Shown: positions 18,146-25,622 of the stretch, piece by piece
Numbering within the stretch: the stretch's first letter is position 1
Layout: each line of letters opens with the position of its first letter
NCBI GenBank assembly: GCA_900548515.1
Contig: URKU01000007.1
Span: 1-43,620 of the forward strand
Direction: 5' to 3'
Origin: an uncultured Collinsella sp.
GTDB taxonomy: Bacteria > Actinomycetota > Coriobacteriia > Coriobacteriales > Coriobacteriaceae
Length of the DNA stretch: 43,620 nt
The notes under the pieces: generated by a model
Database searches by the model: none
Told to the model about the DNA's origin: nothing
What the model saw: the letters and a program-made list of their open reading frames with translations, nothing else
Program-made: the position numbers and the translations under genes

Positions 18146-19246
18146 CTATTTCACGCATCGAGCGGCGAGATAGTCGCGGAAGAATGGCAATTCAAAAGCG
18201 ACGATTCCGCGCCCACGTTCCCCAATGATGCCGGCATCTATCATGCGGCGCCGGTAGCGGGAGACCTGCTGCGGCGAACGCTTAAGGCGCTCGACAAGGT
18301 CAGCGGTGGTGGACTCTTCCTTGTCATCGAGCATGGCGATGAGGAATCGCTTGTCCTCTGCAGTGAGTTCCCGATAGGTTGCCGCGAGGATTCGGTCGTC
18401 CATCTCATCGCGCGCGATTTTGATTCCCAGGTCAAAGTCTCGTGACGAGATTTCCTTCGAATCACTTGTGAGATCCCAGGCACGGTAGCCTACGAGTTGC
18501 AATAGAAAGGGAAAACCAGAGATCGAGCGAACGGCTCTATCGATTCCCTCAGCATCTGCCAGGCGATCGTTTTCCTGAATTGTGCGAATCAAGGCCTCGC
18601 GCACGTCATAGTCGGCAATGCGACCCAGATGATATTGTTGGGCGCGGCGAAGGAACGAGACCGTCTTGTGGTTCAGCAACGTCGAGACGTTGTTGGGAAG
18701 TCCCGCCATGAGCAGCGCGACGCGTTTCCCATCGGTCACAAAGTGCTGATACGTCGCTGCGAGCTGAATCATCTCATCGAGTGTCGGGTCCACCTCGTCA
18801 ACCGTGACGAGCAGACTGGTGCCCGCCTCGTTGAGCTGGTCGATGATGTCGCTCATGCGATAACGCTAGGTTGAGGCATCGTGGACACGATTGACCTCGA
18901 TGCTGCCGAGTGGTGCAATTCCGAGACCGGTGACTTCGAAGTGGTTGGACGAGTCGATGAGATGGGCTGCGGCGCGTTTCGTCCCGAACTCGATTTCCTC
19001 AAGCATTCCCGGGAGCGCAGTCGTCTTTACGGCTATCCAGCCGTGGTATTCCGCCCTTGTCGCGAGCGACGACATGAGAGCGGTTTTACCGGTTCCATGC
19101 GCGCCTGAGAAGATCGAGGTCAATTCTGGGCGCCTACGCTGGCTCAAGAAGGCACGGTCCAAATCCCGAATAATCTGTTGTCTGCCAGCGAGATGGGCAG
19201 GAACCTCACCAAAACTGGGGGTAAACGGGTTTTCGAGATATTTCAC
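18146..19246 (-). pseudogene. Cdc6/Orc1-like AAA ATPase (paralog 2), interrupted by one in-frame TAG
   Basis: Read as one frame from GTG 19246 (preceded by AAAGGAGAGCC) the locus encodes 366 codons, close to the 369 of paralog 1. The N-terminal part (126 residues) holds NPFTPSFGEVPAHLAGR and Walker A GAHGTGKT near 48-55; then TAG at 18866-18868 interrupts; the same frame continues RYRMSDIIDQL with Walker B LLVTVDEVDP, the sensor segment LLMAGLP and a C-terminal winged helix (LKRSPQQVSRYRRRMIDAG). ATG 18856 has no binding site. A single C-to-T change of CAG would explain the stop. It may be a recent pseudogene, a sequencing error, or a readthrough gene. Confidence 0.85.
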
Positions 19247-19270
19247 AAGGCTCTCCTTTCATACCGCCGT

Positions 19271-19304
19271 TTAACTTCATTTTACTTTAGTTAATTCTGA
19301 TTAA
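19271..19304. repeat. Four 10-bp phased TTAA/TTTA repeats upstream of AAA ATPase 2
   Basis: On the plus strand TTAA starts at 19271, TTTA at 19281, TTAA at 19291 and TTAA at 19301, exactly 10 bp apart, within an AT-rich segment that contrasts with the GC-rich surroundings. The nearest copy is about 25 bp upstream of the GTG at 19246. Same geometry as the GGTATAA array upstream of paralog 1, with a different sequence. Confidence 0.65.
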
Positions 19305-19362
19305 AAGTGAGGCTCTTTATCTAGAACATCAATTGGGCGTGTGTGCCATCGGCGTGGCGCCT

Positions 19363-19397
19363 GAATGTGACAAAGGGGCAGTTCCTTTGTCACATTC
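19363..19397. repeat. REP-like palindrome D overlapping the trmL stop
   Basis: Perfect 14-bp arms GAATGTGACAAAGG (19363-19376) and CCTTTGTCACATTC (19384-19397) enclose GGCAGTT. The trmL stop codon (TGA, 19390-19392 on the minus strand) lies inside the right arm, so the element supplies the last residues of TrmL. The arms closely resemble palindrome C. Confidence 0.8.
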
Positions 19398-19989
19398 CCG
19401 GAAAGCCTGTTTGGCGTAGGGCCTCGTAGAGGACGATGGCGGCGCTGTTGGAGAGGTTGAGTGCGCTGATGCGGTAGTCGTCGGGATTGACGAAGTTGCC
19501 GCAGATATCCTGCTGAAGGATGGCCTCGTGGCTGTCCTCGGTATGCCCCAGCGATTCCTCGCGGGCTTCCCAGGCCTCGGCGTTATCGAGTGAGTCGCAA
19601 TCGCGCAGCATCGGGATACGCTCGCAGCGCTCAGGCGCCGCGGCAAGCAGTGGCTCGGGAATCCCTGAGCTCTCGCTGCCAAAGACCAAGTAGTCGCCAT
19701 TGCGGTAGGTACTTTGCGCATAGGTGCGGCGTGCCTTTTTGGTCAGCAGATGCAGGCGCTCGTCGGCGGGGGAGAGGCCGTTGCGGGCAAGGAAATCCTC
19801 CCAGCCGGCATAGGTCGTCACGTCCAAGTTTTGCCAGTAGCCCAGGCCGGCGCGACGCACCGTCTTGTCATCGAGCGAAAAGCCCAGTGGCTCCACCAGA
19901 TGCAGGCAGGCGCCAGTGACCACGCAGGTGCGGCCGATGTTACCCGTGTTTGCCGGAATCTCGGGCGCATACAGCACGATGTTGAACAT
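19390..19989 (-). CDS. trmL: tRNA (cytidine/uridine-34 2'-O)-methyltransferase TrmL
   Basis: TrmL is a SPOUT-family methylase of the tRNA wobble base. The 199-residue protein starts at ATG 19989 (AAGGAG upstream) with MFNIVLYAPEIPANTGNIGR, the conserved asparagine/arginine motif 1; motif 2 is VFGSESSGIPEPLL and motif 3 is ISALNLSNSAAIVLYEALRQ. TrmL is usually near 155-160 residues; the extra length is an insertion of about 35 residues (EAWEAREESLGHTEDSHEAI region) between motifs 2 and 3. The stop codon lies within a REP-like palindrome. It lies downstream of the CobW-type gene on the same strand. Confidence 0.92.
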   Translation of the reverse strand: MFNIVLYAPEIPANTGNIGRTCVVTGACLHLVEPLGFSLDDKTVRRAGLGYWQNLDVTTYAGWEDFLARNGLSPADERLHLLTKKARRTYAQSTYRNGDYLVFGSESSGIPEPLLAAAPERCERIPMLRDCDSLDNAEAWEAREESLGHTEDSHEAILQQDICGNFVNPDDYRISALNLSNSAAIVLYEALRQTGFPGM

Positions 19990-20012
19990 GAATCTCCTTG
20001 GCTCGGAATGAA

Positions 20013-20051
20013 AAACCACCACGAAGGGGACAGGCACCTTCGTGGTGGTTT
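20013..20051. repeat. REP-like palindrome E
   Basis: Perfect 15-bp arms AAACCACCACGAAGG (20013-20027) and CCTTCGTGGTGGTTT (20037-20051) enclose GGACAGGCA. It lies between the cobW-like stop and the trmL ribosome binding site. Read with the arm end, the core is AAGGGGACAGGCACC. Confidence 0.8.
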
Positions 20052-20089
20052 GGCGGTTACGCTGGCGGAAAGGTTCGCCCCGATAAAAC

Positions 20090-21220
20090 CTAGGCGCGGT
20101 GCCAGTCGGTCAGGCAGGCATCGAGGGAGGCGATGAGTGCATCCTTGTCCATGTGACGGCCGATGATGCACAGGCTCGTCATGCGGTCGCCCGTCTCGTC
20201 GTCCCAAATTTGCATGATCTCGGGGTTCTCGTCGATGATCTTCTGCTTCTCGCCCTCGGGCGCCGAGTCGACAAACAGGCCGTTCTCCATCAGGCGCATC
20301 TGGTGTCCGGCCTGCTCAAACATGTAGCACATGTCCGGATCGCCGGTCTGCCACAGCGGACCCTTGACGCGAATGACCTCATCGGGCCACTCCTGCTCAA
20401 CAAAATCGGTGAACTTCTGCAGGTCAAACGGCTTGCGGCGCGAGTATACAAAGGTCTCGATGTCGTACTCGAGCACCTCGGGGTCGTCGTGCTCCTCGGG
20501 ATGCTCCATGGCCTCGATCCAGGCGGCGGAGTTGTAGGCGCGCATAAAGTCGAAGCGATCGGTGTCGAGCAACTCCTCCATGGGGACCTCGCCGTTTTGG
20601 GCCTCGACGATCACGGCGTCTTTCTGCAGGCTGCGCACGATGGCCTTGAGCTCGGCGATCTGCTCGGGGCTCACGGTATCGGTCTTGTTGAGGATGAGCG
20701 TGGAGCAGAACTCGATCTGCTGGATGAGCAGGCTCTCGATGTCGTCCTCGTCGATATCCTCTGCCAGCAGGTCGCGGCCGCCGTTGAACTCGTCGTACAT
20801 GCGAGCGCAATCGACCACGGCCACGATGTTGTCGAGCGCGAGCTTGGGCTCGCCGCCCACCTTGGCCTCGTCGCAGAAGCTCGAGATGGTGTAGGCGATG
20901 GGGATGGGCTCGCAAATGCCCGAGGCCTCGATGATGATGTAATCAAAGTCGCCCGAATCGGCGATGCTCTGCAGCTGGTTGGCCAGGTCATCCGAAAGCG
21001 TGCAGCAGATGCAGCCGTTGGTGAGCGGGATGAGGTCGTCGGTCTCGGAAAGGCCGCCGTCGGCGATAAGGCTGGCGTCGACGTTGATCTCGCCGATGTC
21101 GTTGACGATCACGGCGGCGCGGATGCCGCCGTCGTTAGCGAGGATGTGGTTGAGCAGCGTGGTCTTGCCGGCACCGAGGTATCCGGTAAGCATGATGATC
21201 TTCACGGGTTTGTTGGGCAT
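20090..21220 (-). CDS. CobW/COG0523-family metallochaperone GTPase
   Basis: This 376-residue G3E-class GTPase has Walker A GYLGAGKTT at residues 13-21, the metal-binding CxCC motif in NGCICCTL near 67-73, the IIEASGICEP segment and the base-specific NKTD motif. A C-terminal CobW domain follows, with an acidic linker (EHPEEHDDPE). COG0523 proteins deliver zinc or other metals to client enzymes. The start is ATG 21220 with AAAGGAGGG immediately upstream; an earlier in-frame start at 21241 is less likely. No clear Zur-type palindrome was found upstream, so the metal is not predicted. Confidence 0.9.
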   Translation of the reverse strand: MPNKPVKIIMLTGYLGAGKTTLLNHILANDGGIRAAVIVNDIGEINVDASLIADGGLSETDDLIPLTNGCICCTLSDDLANQLQSIADSGDFDYIIIEASGICEPIPIAYTISSFCDEAKVGGEPKLALDNIVAVVDCARMYDEFNGGRDLLAEDIDEDDIESLLIQQIEFCSTLILNKTDTVSPEQIAELKAIVRSLQKDAVIVEAQNGEVPMEELLDTDRFDFMRAYNSAAWIEAMEHPEEHDDPEVLEYDIETFVYSRRKPFDLQKFTDFVEQEWPDEVIRVKGPLWQTGDPDMCYMFEQAGHQMRLMENGLFVDSAPEGEKQKIIDENPEIMQIWDDETGDRMTSLCIIGRHMDKDALIASLDACLTDWHRA

Positions 21221-21306
21221 ATGCCCTCCTTTGTTAGACATGGCTTACAGTTGAATCTTATGCCAAACGCCTGCTCTTATACCCACGCGCCGGCAAATAA
21301 CACAAG

Positions 21307-21648
21307 CTACTCCCAGGCTCCCCATACATCGGGGCAGTAACCGACGGTGGCCTTTTTGCCGTTGCGCACGATGGGCTCGGCTAGAACCTGCTGGTTCTCG
21401 AGCAGCTTGTCGAAGCGCTGGCTAGGGGTGAGGTGCTGGATGAGCGCGAGCGTCTCCTCGTCCTTGGCCTTGGGGTTGAGCAGCTTATCGATGCCGCCGA
21501 CCGCCTGCATGACGCTTGTGAGCTCGCCCTTGCTCATCTCCTTTTCCTTAAGGTCGATAAACTGCACCTTAATGCGGCGCTCCTTAAAATAACGCTGTGC
21601 CTTCTTGGTGTCGAAGGACTTTTTGGTGCCAAAAATCTGGATATTCAT
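21307..21648 (-). CDS. ArsC/Spx-fold protein lacking the redox cysteine
   Basis: The 113-residue protein matches the ArsC/Spx thioredoxin-like family: MNIQIFGTKKSFDTKKAQRYF, then IKVQFIDLKEKEMSKGEL and the C-terminal RQL-like segment ILAEPIVRNGKKATVGY. In ArsC and Spx the first loop carries a cysteine (GxxxCxT/CxxC); here that position reads KKSFDT with serine, so reductase activity is unlikely. YffB-like proteins of this group have unknown roles. It is in the same orientation as the flavoprotein gene 11 bp upstream and the cobW-like gene downstream. Confidence 0.82.
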   Translation of the reverse strand: MNIQIFGTKKSFDTKKAQRYFKERRIKVQFIDLKEKEMSKGELTSVMQAVGGIDKLLNPKAKDEETLALIQHLTPSQRFDKLLENQQVLAEPIVRNGKKATVGYCPDVWGAWE

Positions 21649-21659
21649 GCTCCGCCGTC

Positions 21660-22283
21660 CTACCTGATGAAGTTGGTCGTTGCGCGATCTGCCTCGGGTG
21701 CGTTGATGCCGGCGGCCTGTCCTGCCTCGATGCAGCGCAGAAGCCAGGCCATGTTTTTGCCGATGTTTCGCATGGTGGCAAGGCCCTCGGCATCCCCATC
21801 GGCGTCGCCGGGCACGCGGCCGAACACGTTGTTCCAGTATGTGGAGGCGACCACGGGCATCTGGTTGATGGTGAAGTACTTGTTGAGCACGTCGAAGGTC
21901 GTCGATGTACCGCCGCGACGGGCGACGGCGACGGCAGCGCCCGGCTTGTGTGCAAAGGCTTTGCCTCCGGCATAGAATGCGCGATCGAGGGCCGAAAGGA
22001 TGCGGCCGCTGGGGTGCGCGTAGTAGACGGGCGAGCCAAAGACAAAACCGTCGGCCTGTTCGGCGGCAGCGATCAGCTCGTTGACCACGTCGTCGTCAAA
22101 GGTGCAGCGTCCGCCAAGCTTGCCGCACTGACCGCAGCCGATGCAGTCGCGAATGGGCTTGGCGCCCAGCTGAAACACCTCGGTATCAATGCTTTCTGCA
22201 TCAAGTTGCTCTGCGACCTCGGCGAGTGCGCGGGCGGTGTTGCCGTTTGCCTTGGGGCTGCCATTGACCAAAAGAACCTTCAT
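21660..22283 (-). CDS. Flavodoxin-fold NAD(P)H-dependent FMN reductase with cysteine cluster
   Basis: The 207-residue protein has the FMN-binding start KVLLVNGSPKANGNTARALAEV and a second FMN loop GSPVYYAHPSG near 122. A CIGCGQCGKLGGRC segment near 50-63 resembles the Fe-S or cysteine cluster of iron-sulfur flavoproteins. Such proteins reduce quinones, metals or other acceptors. ATG 22283 is six bases after GGGAG; GTG 22286 directly precedes it. It probably shares a transcript with the Spx-fold gene that starts 11 bp downstream. Confidence 0.9.
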   Translation of the reverse strand: MKVLLVNGSPKANGNTARALAEVAEQLDAESIDTEVFQLGAKPIRDCIGCGQCGKLGGRCTFDDDVVNELIAAAEQADGFVFGSPVYYAHPSGRILSALDRAFYAGGKAFAHKPGAAVAVARRGGTSTTFDVLNKYFTINQMPVVASTYWNNVFGRVPGDADGDAEGLATMRNIGKNMAWLLRCIEAGQAAGINAPEADRATTNFIR

Positions 22284-22477
22284 CACAAACTCCCTCTGCT
22301 ATCGGTGAATTCTGCTGAGAATTATCTCACGTTGTGTGCGATGACGTTGGCATGGTGCGGGCGATGATTATCCCGCAACGTTCTTAAGGGCGTTCATGCC
22401 TAAGGCCATCTAGGGGCATTGCGGTACGGCATGGGGGATGCATCGGGAAACGTTCGATAAATGCTTATAAACACGTT

Positions 22478-22505
22478 TTTGACGGCATACGTTGACAGAT
22501 ATACT
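22478..22505 (+). promoter_or_regulatory. Candidate promoter of the patatin gene
   Basis: TTTGAC (22478-22483) and TATACT (22500-22505) are 16 bp apart and lie 37 bp before the patatin start codon. The match is good for a sigma-70-type promoter but untested. The rest of the 22287-22477 gap shows nothing I recognise. Confidence 0.5.
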
Positions 22506-22541
22506 TGTTGAGTTCAAAAGCATGGGAACGGAGATGGTCGC

Positions 22542-23411
22542 ATGGCACAGTCAAATATGACGCGCACGGTGGGGCTGGCGCTCGAGGGAGGCGGCTACCG
22601 CGGTATGTATACGGCGGGCGTGCTCGACGTTTGGATGGAGCACGCTTTGACCTGCGACCATATGGTGGGTGTCTCGGCGGGCGCGGCGTTTGGCTACAAC
22701 TTTAAATCGCGGCAGATCGGCCGTGCCATTCGCTACAACAAGGCCTATTGCGCCGATAAGCGCTATGCGGGTGTGACCAGCTGGCTGCGAACCGGTGATA
22801 TGTTCAATGCCGATTTTGCCTATCACGAGGTGCCTATCGAGCGCGATCCCATCGACTTGGAGGCGTATCGCGCCTGCCCCATGCGATTTACGTGCGTGTG
22901 TACCGATATCGAGACGGGCAAGGCCGTCTACCACGACCTGCCCTATGGCGACGAGAGGGATATCGAGTGGATCCGGGCATCGTCTGCGATTCCTGTGGCG
23001 ACGCGTCCCGTTGCTATTGACGGGCATAAGTATCTGGATGGTGGCGTGGCTGATTCTATTCCCAGTGCATGGCTGTTTGCGCAGGGGTATGACCGCAATA
23101 TCGTGGTACTCACGCAGCCGGCGGGCTTTGTGAAGCAGCCCAACAGCGTGATGCCCATGCTGCGTCGCGTGTTTCGTCACTATCCGGAGTTTGTCGCAGC
23201 GCTTGAGCATCGGCATGAGGTCTACAATGCCACGCTCGATGACTTGGCACGTCGTGAGGCCGCCGGCGATATCTTTGTGGTGCGGCCGAGCGAATCGGTG
23301 AAGGTGCCGTCGCTGTGCCGCGAGCCGGATGAGCTCGAGCGTATCCACCAGGTCGGCCGCCACGATGCGGAGGCGACCTTGCCGGCGCTGGAAGCGTATC
23401 TGGCAGAGTAG
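22542..23411 (+). CDS. Patatin-like phospholipase
   Basis: The 289-residue hydrolase has the oxyanion loop GGGYRG at residues 16-21, the nucleophile elbow GVSAG with Ser45, and the catalytic aspartate in YLDGGVADS near residue 167. Members related to E. coli YjjU hydrolyse lipid acyl esters; the physiological substrate is unknown. No signal peptide is present, so it is cytoplasmic or peripheral. ACGGAG precedes ATG 22542. It is transcribed alone, with a promoter upstream and a hairpin downstream. Confidence 0.92.
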   Translation: MAQSNMTRTVGLALEGGGYRGMYTAGVLDVWMEHALTCDHMVGVSAGAAFGYNFKSRQIGRAIRYNKAYCADKRYAGVTSWLRTGDMFNADFAYHEVPIERDPIDLEAYRACPMRFTCVCTDIETGKAVYHDLPYGDERDIEWIRASSAIPVATRPVAIDGHKYLDGGVADSIPSAWLFAQGYDRNIVVLTQPAGFVKQPNSVMPMLRRVFRHYPEFVAALEHRHEVYNATLDDLARREAAGDIFVVRPSESVKVPSLCREPDELERIHQVGRHDAEATLPALEAYLAE

Positions 23412-23439
23412 AGCAAACTGCCGTGGACTCGGCGGAAAG

Positions 23440-23477
23440 CGCATCCCGGAATGGAGATCCAAACTGGGATGCGTTTT
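23440..23477 (+). terminator. Terminator after the patatin gene
   Basis: CGCATCCC (23440-23447) pairs with GGGATGCG (23466-23473), followed by TTTT. It lies between the patatin stop and the convergent thiE stop. Confidence 0.65.
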
Positions 23478-23523
23478 CCATTGCTGAAGATATGAGGCTG
23501 CGGATCAGCTGCTCGGCCTATGC

Positions 23524-24219
23524 CTATGCCTGCTGCCAGGTGTCGACGAGTTCCTTGGCCGCGGCGTGGGGGTCATCGGCGCTGCAGACAGCGCTCACCA
23601 CAAAGAAGCCGTCGACGCCGGTGGCCTTGAGCTGCGGCAGGTCGGCCGTCTTGACGCCGCCGCCCACCACGATGGGCACGGGGCTTGCCGCGTGGAGTGC
23701 GTCCAGGTCCTCAAAGCTCTTGGTGATGATAGAGCCGTCGGCCGCGCGTCCGCAGTCGCGCTTGGTCTCGGTCTCGTGGAGCGGGCCGATGCCTAGATAG
23801 TCGACTAGGCTCATGTCGGCGGTCTTGACGTACTCGAGCATCTCCTCGCAACGGGCCGAAAGGCCCACAATGGCATCGGGGCCCAGCAGCTTGCGGCAGA
23901 CCTCGACGGGAATATCGCTCTGGCCCACGTGCACGCCGTCGACGGCAATGCCCTGCTCGCGCGCGGCGAGTACGCAGTCCAGGCGGTCATCGATTAACAG
24001 GGCGACCTGACCGGTCTTGCCAGCCTGTGCGATTGCCTGCGCGGCGTCGCCGGTCAGCGCAATGATCTCGCGGGCGCTTGCCACCTTGGAGCGCACCTGG
24101 ATGCAGGTAAAGCCGGCGTCGAGCGCCTGGGCCACTACATCGCCCACGGGACGTCCCAGCGTGTTTTCGGGGCCGAGTACCAGATAGGCCGAGATATCAA
24201 GGTTGTCGCGGATGCTCAT
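23524..24219 (-). CDS. thiE: Thiamine-phosphate synthase
   Basis: ThiE joins hydroxymethylpyrimidine diphosphate and hydroxyethylthiazole phosphate into thiamine phosphate. The 231-residue protein shows the expected set: IQVRSKVASAREI, LIDDRLDCVLA, VDGVHVGQSD, VGLSARC, DYLGIGPLHETETKRD and VVGGGVKT. ATG 24219 overlaps the preceding stop in ATGA and has GGAGG upstream. An in-frame extension further upstream runs through the previous gene in another frame and is not real. It is the last gene of the TPP-riboswitch operon. Confidence 0.96.
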   Translation of the reverse strand: MSIRDNLDISAYLVLGPENTLGRPVGDVVAQALDAGFTCIQVRSKVASAREIIALTGDAAQAIAQAGKTGQVALLIDDRLDCVLAAREQGIAVDGVHVGQSDIPVEVCRKLLGPDAIVGLSARCEEMLEYVKTADMSLVDYLGIGPLHETETKRDCGRAADGSIITKSFEDLDALHAASPVPIVVGGGVKTADLPQLKATGVDGFFVVSAVCSADDPHAAAKELVDTWQQA

Positions 24220-24557
24220 CGTGCTTCCTCCTGCTTTTTGATCTGTGCTTCCATGCGCTCGAGCTTGCCGGTCATGGTGTCGGTAAATCCGGGCCGAATA
24301 TCGGCTTTGAGCACGACTTCGGTGCGGATTCCCTTGCTCGCCAACACAAAGGTTGCGTCGCGCACGACCTGCATGACCTCGTCCCAGTCGCCCTCGATCT
24401 CGGTGAACATCGAGGTGGTGCGGTTGGGAAGGCCGCTCTCGCGTATGACGCGCACGACCTCGGCGACCTCGGCGGACAGCTCGTCGCCGGTGCCGCACGG
24501 GGCGATGGCCACGGCGATGAGCGTGTTCATTCCGGCATTGGTTGCGGGCTCGGACAT
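24216..24557 (-). CDS. MTH1187-family thiamine-binding protein
   Basis: The 113-residue protein belongs to the MTH1187/YkoF-like group: TLIAVAIAPCGTGDELSAEVAEVVRVI, then TTSMFTEIEGDWDEVMQVV and a charged C-terminal helix. Members bind thiamine or its pyrimidine part and are often found with thiamine genes. It sits between thiM and thiE, overlapping thiE by four bases, which supports a role in thiamine or HMP handling. The start could be ATG 24557 or the internal methionine MNTLIAV at residue 10. Confidence 0.88.
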   Translation of the reverse strand: MSEPATNAGMNTLIAVAIAPCGTGDELSAEVAEVVRVIRESGLPNRTTSMFTEIEGDWDEVMQVVRDATFVLASKGIRTEVVLKADIRPGFTDTMTGKLERMEAQIKKQEEAR

Positions 24558-24560
24558 GGC

Positions 24561-25400
24561 TTACGCCTCCTCGAGCTCGAGCTGGTTGTTGGCGATGTCC
24601 TGGGCGCTCGCGCGGTAGAGCTCGTCGATAAAGGCGACCTTAAAGCTTGCCGGGGCGTCGGCGACAGCGGCGGCACGCGTGCCGGCAACGTTGTAGACCG
24701 CGGTGCCGCAGATGGCTGCCGTAAACGGGTCGGCGGCGCAGGCATACACGGCCAGCACGCCGCCCTGCGAGCAGCCGCAACCGGTGATCTTGGACATGAG
24801 CGGGCTGCCGCCGTGGGACTTGGCCACGGTTGTGCCGTCGGTAATCAGGTCGACTTCGCCCGAGACCACAACGGCGCCGCCGGTGTAGCGGGCGAGCGCC
24901 ACGGCGGCATCGCGGGCAGCGTCTACCGTGTCGGTGGTATCGACACCGCGCACGCGGCTCAGATCGGCCGCCTCGCCCTCAAGACCCCACAGGCCGGCGA
25001 GCGCGATGATCTCGGAGGCGTTGCCGCGCACGATGGCGGGCTTGTACTGCTTGAGCTCGTTTACCAACTGGGTGCGCAGGCTACCGATACCCAGACCCAC
25101 CGGATCGAGCACCCAGGGCTTACCGGCGTCGTGTGCCGCCTTGGCCGCGCGGGGAATCGTTTGCTCGTAAATGGGGAAGAGCGTGCCCATGTTGAGATAG
25201 ATGGCGCCGCCGCCGGCAACGAGTGCCTCGCCCTCGTCGGGCAGATAGACCATGGCGGCCGATCCGCCCACGGCGAGCTGTGCGTTGGCGACAAAGTCGA
25301 TCGTCACCGTGTTGGTGATGGAGCCGGCCATCGGATTGGTAGCGCGAATCTCATCCACGGCCTTGACCATATGTTGCTTAAGCTGTTCCGAATCAATCAC
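24561..25400 (-). CDS. thiM: Hydroxyethylthiazole kinase
   Basis: ThiM phosphorylates salvaged 5-hydroxyethyl-4-methylthiazole. The 279-residue protein shows SITNTVTIDFVANAQLAVGGSAAM, VLDPVGLGIG, RGNASEI and the catalytic C-terminal KITGCGCSQGG, equivalent to the usual TGTGC. I chose GTG 25400 because AAGGAGG lies eight bases upstream; an ATG between them is out of frame. With thiE but no thiC or thiG in the window, the operon points to thiazole salvage. It is first in the riboswitch-controlled operon. Confidence 0.95.
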   Translation of the reverse strand: MIDSEQLKQHMVKAVDEIRATNPMAGSITNTVTIDFVANAQLAVGGSAAMVYLPDEGEALVAGGGAIYLNMGTLFPIYEQTIPRAAKAAHDAGKPWVLDPVGLGIGSLRTQLVNELKQYKPAIVRGNASEIIALAGLWGLEGEAADLSRVRGVDTTDTVDAARDAAVALARYTGGAVVVSGEVDLITDGTTVAKSHGGSPLMSKITGCGCSQGGVLAVYACAADPFTAAICGTAVYNVAGTRAAAVADAPASFKVAFIDELYRASAQDIANNQLELEEA

Positions 25401-25420
25401 TGCACATGCCTCCTTGGCAT

Positions 25421-25453
25421 AGAAAAGGGGCGCTGTGCATAGACAGCGCCCCT
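25421..25453 (-). terminator. Expression-platform terminator of the TPP riboswitch
   Basis: AGGGGCGCTGT and ACAGCGCCCCT form an 11-bp stem (25426-25436 with 25443-25453), followed on the minus strand by TTTTCT, between the aptamer and the thiM ribosome binding site. TPP binding would favour this terminator. Confidence 0.85.
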
Positions 25454-25461
25454 GTAAAGGC

Positions 25462-25558
25462 GGCATGCTCCCTACGCCAGCATTAACTGACAGGTTCAAA
25501 GGATTGGGCCCCATGCCCTCTCAGCCTTGTGGTTTGCACCGCCGGCACTCCCGCATCG
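25462..25558 (-). promoter_or_regulatory. TPP riboswitch (THI element)
   Basis: On the minus strand the conserved THI-box parts occur in order: CGGGAGTGCC, CTGAGAGGG (25516-25524), GAACCTG, TTAATGCTGGCGTAGGGA (ending at 25469). These form the pyrimidine and pyrophosphate sensor helices. An intrinsic terminator follows, then thiM. The operon is therefore switched off when thiamine pyrophosphate is plentiful. Confidence 0.96.
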
Positions 25559-25564
25559 AATCTG

Positions 25565-25594
25565 TTGTTCCCTATACTAGCGCACCGTTACAAT
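25565..25594 (+). promoter_or_regulatory. Candidate promoter of the HAD hydrolase gene
   Basis: TTGTTC (25565-25570) and TACAAT (25589-25594) are separated by 18 bp, placing the start of transcription about 20 bp before the ATG at 25623. Confidence 0.45.
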
Positions 25595-25622
25595 GGATAC
25601 GGTGAAAATGACAGGGGACCTT

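Noticed and set aside
18146..18856. The C-terminal ATPase part as an independent gene
   Set aside because: It lacks Walker A and a ribosome binding site and is in the same frame as the upstream part, so it is part of one interrupted gene.
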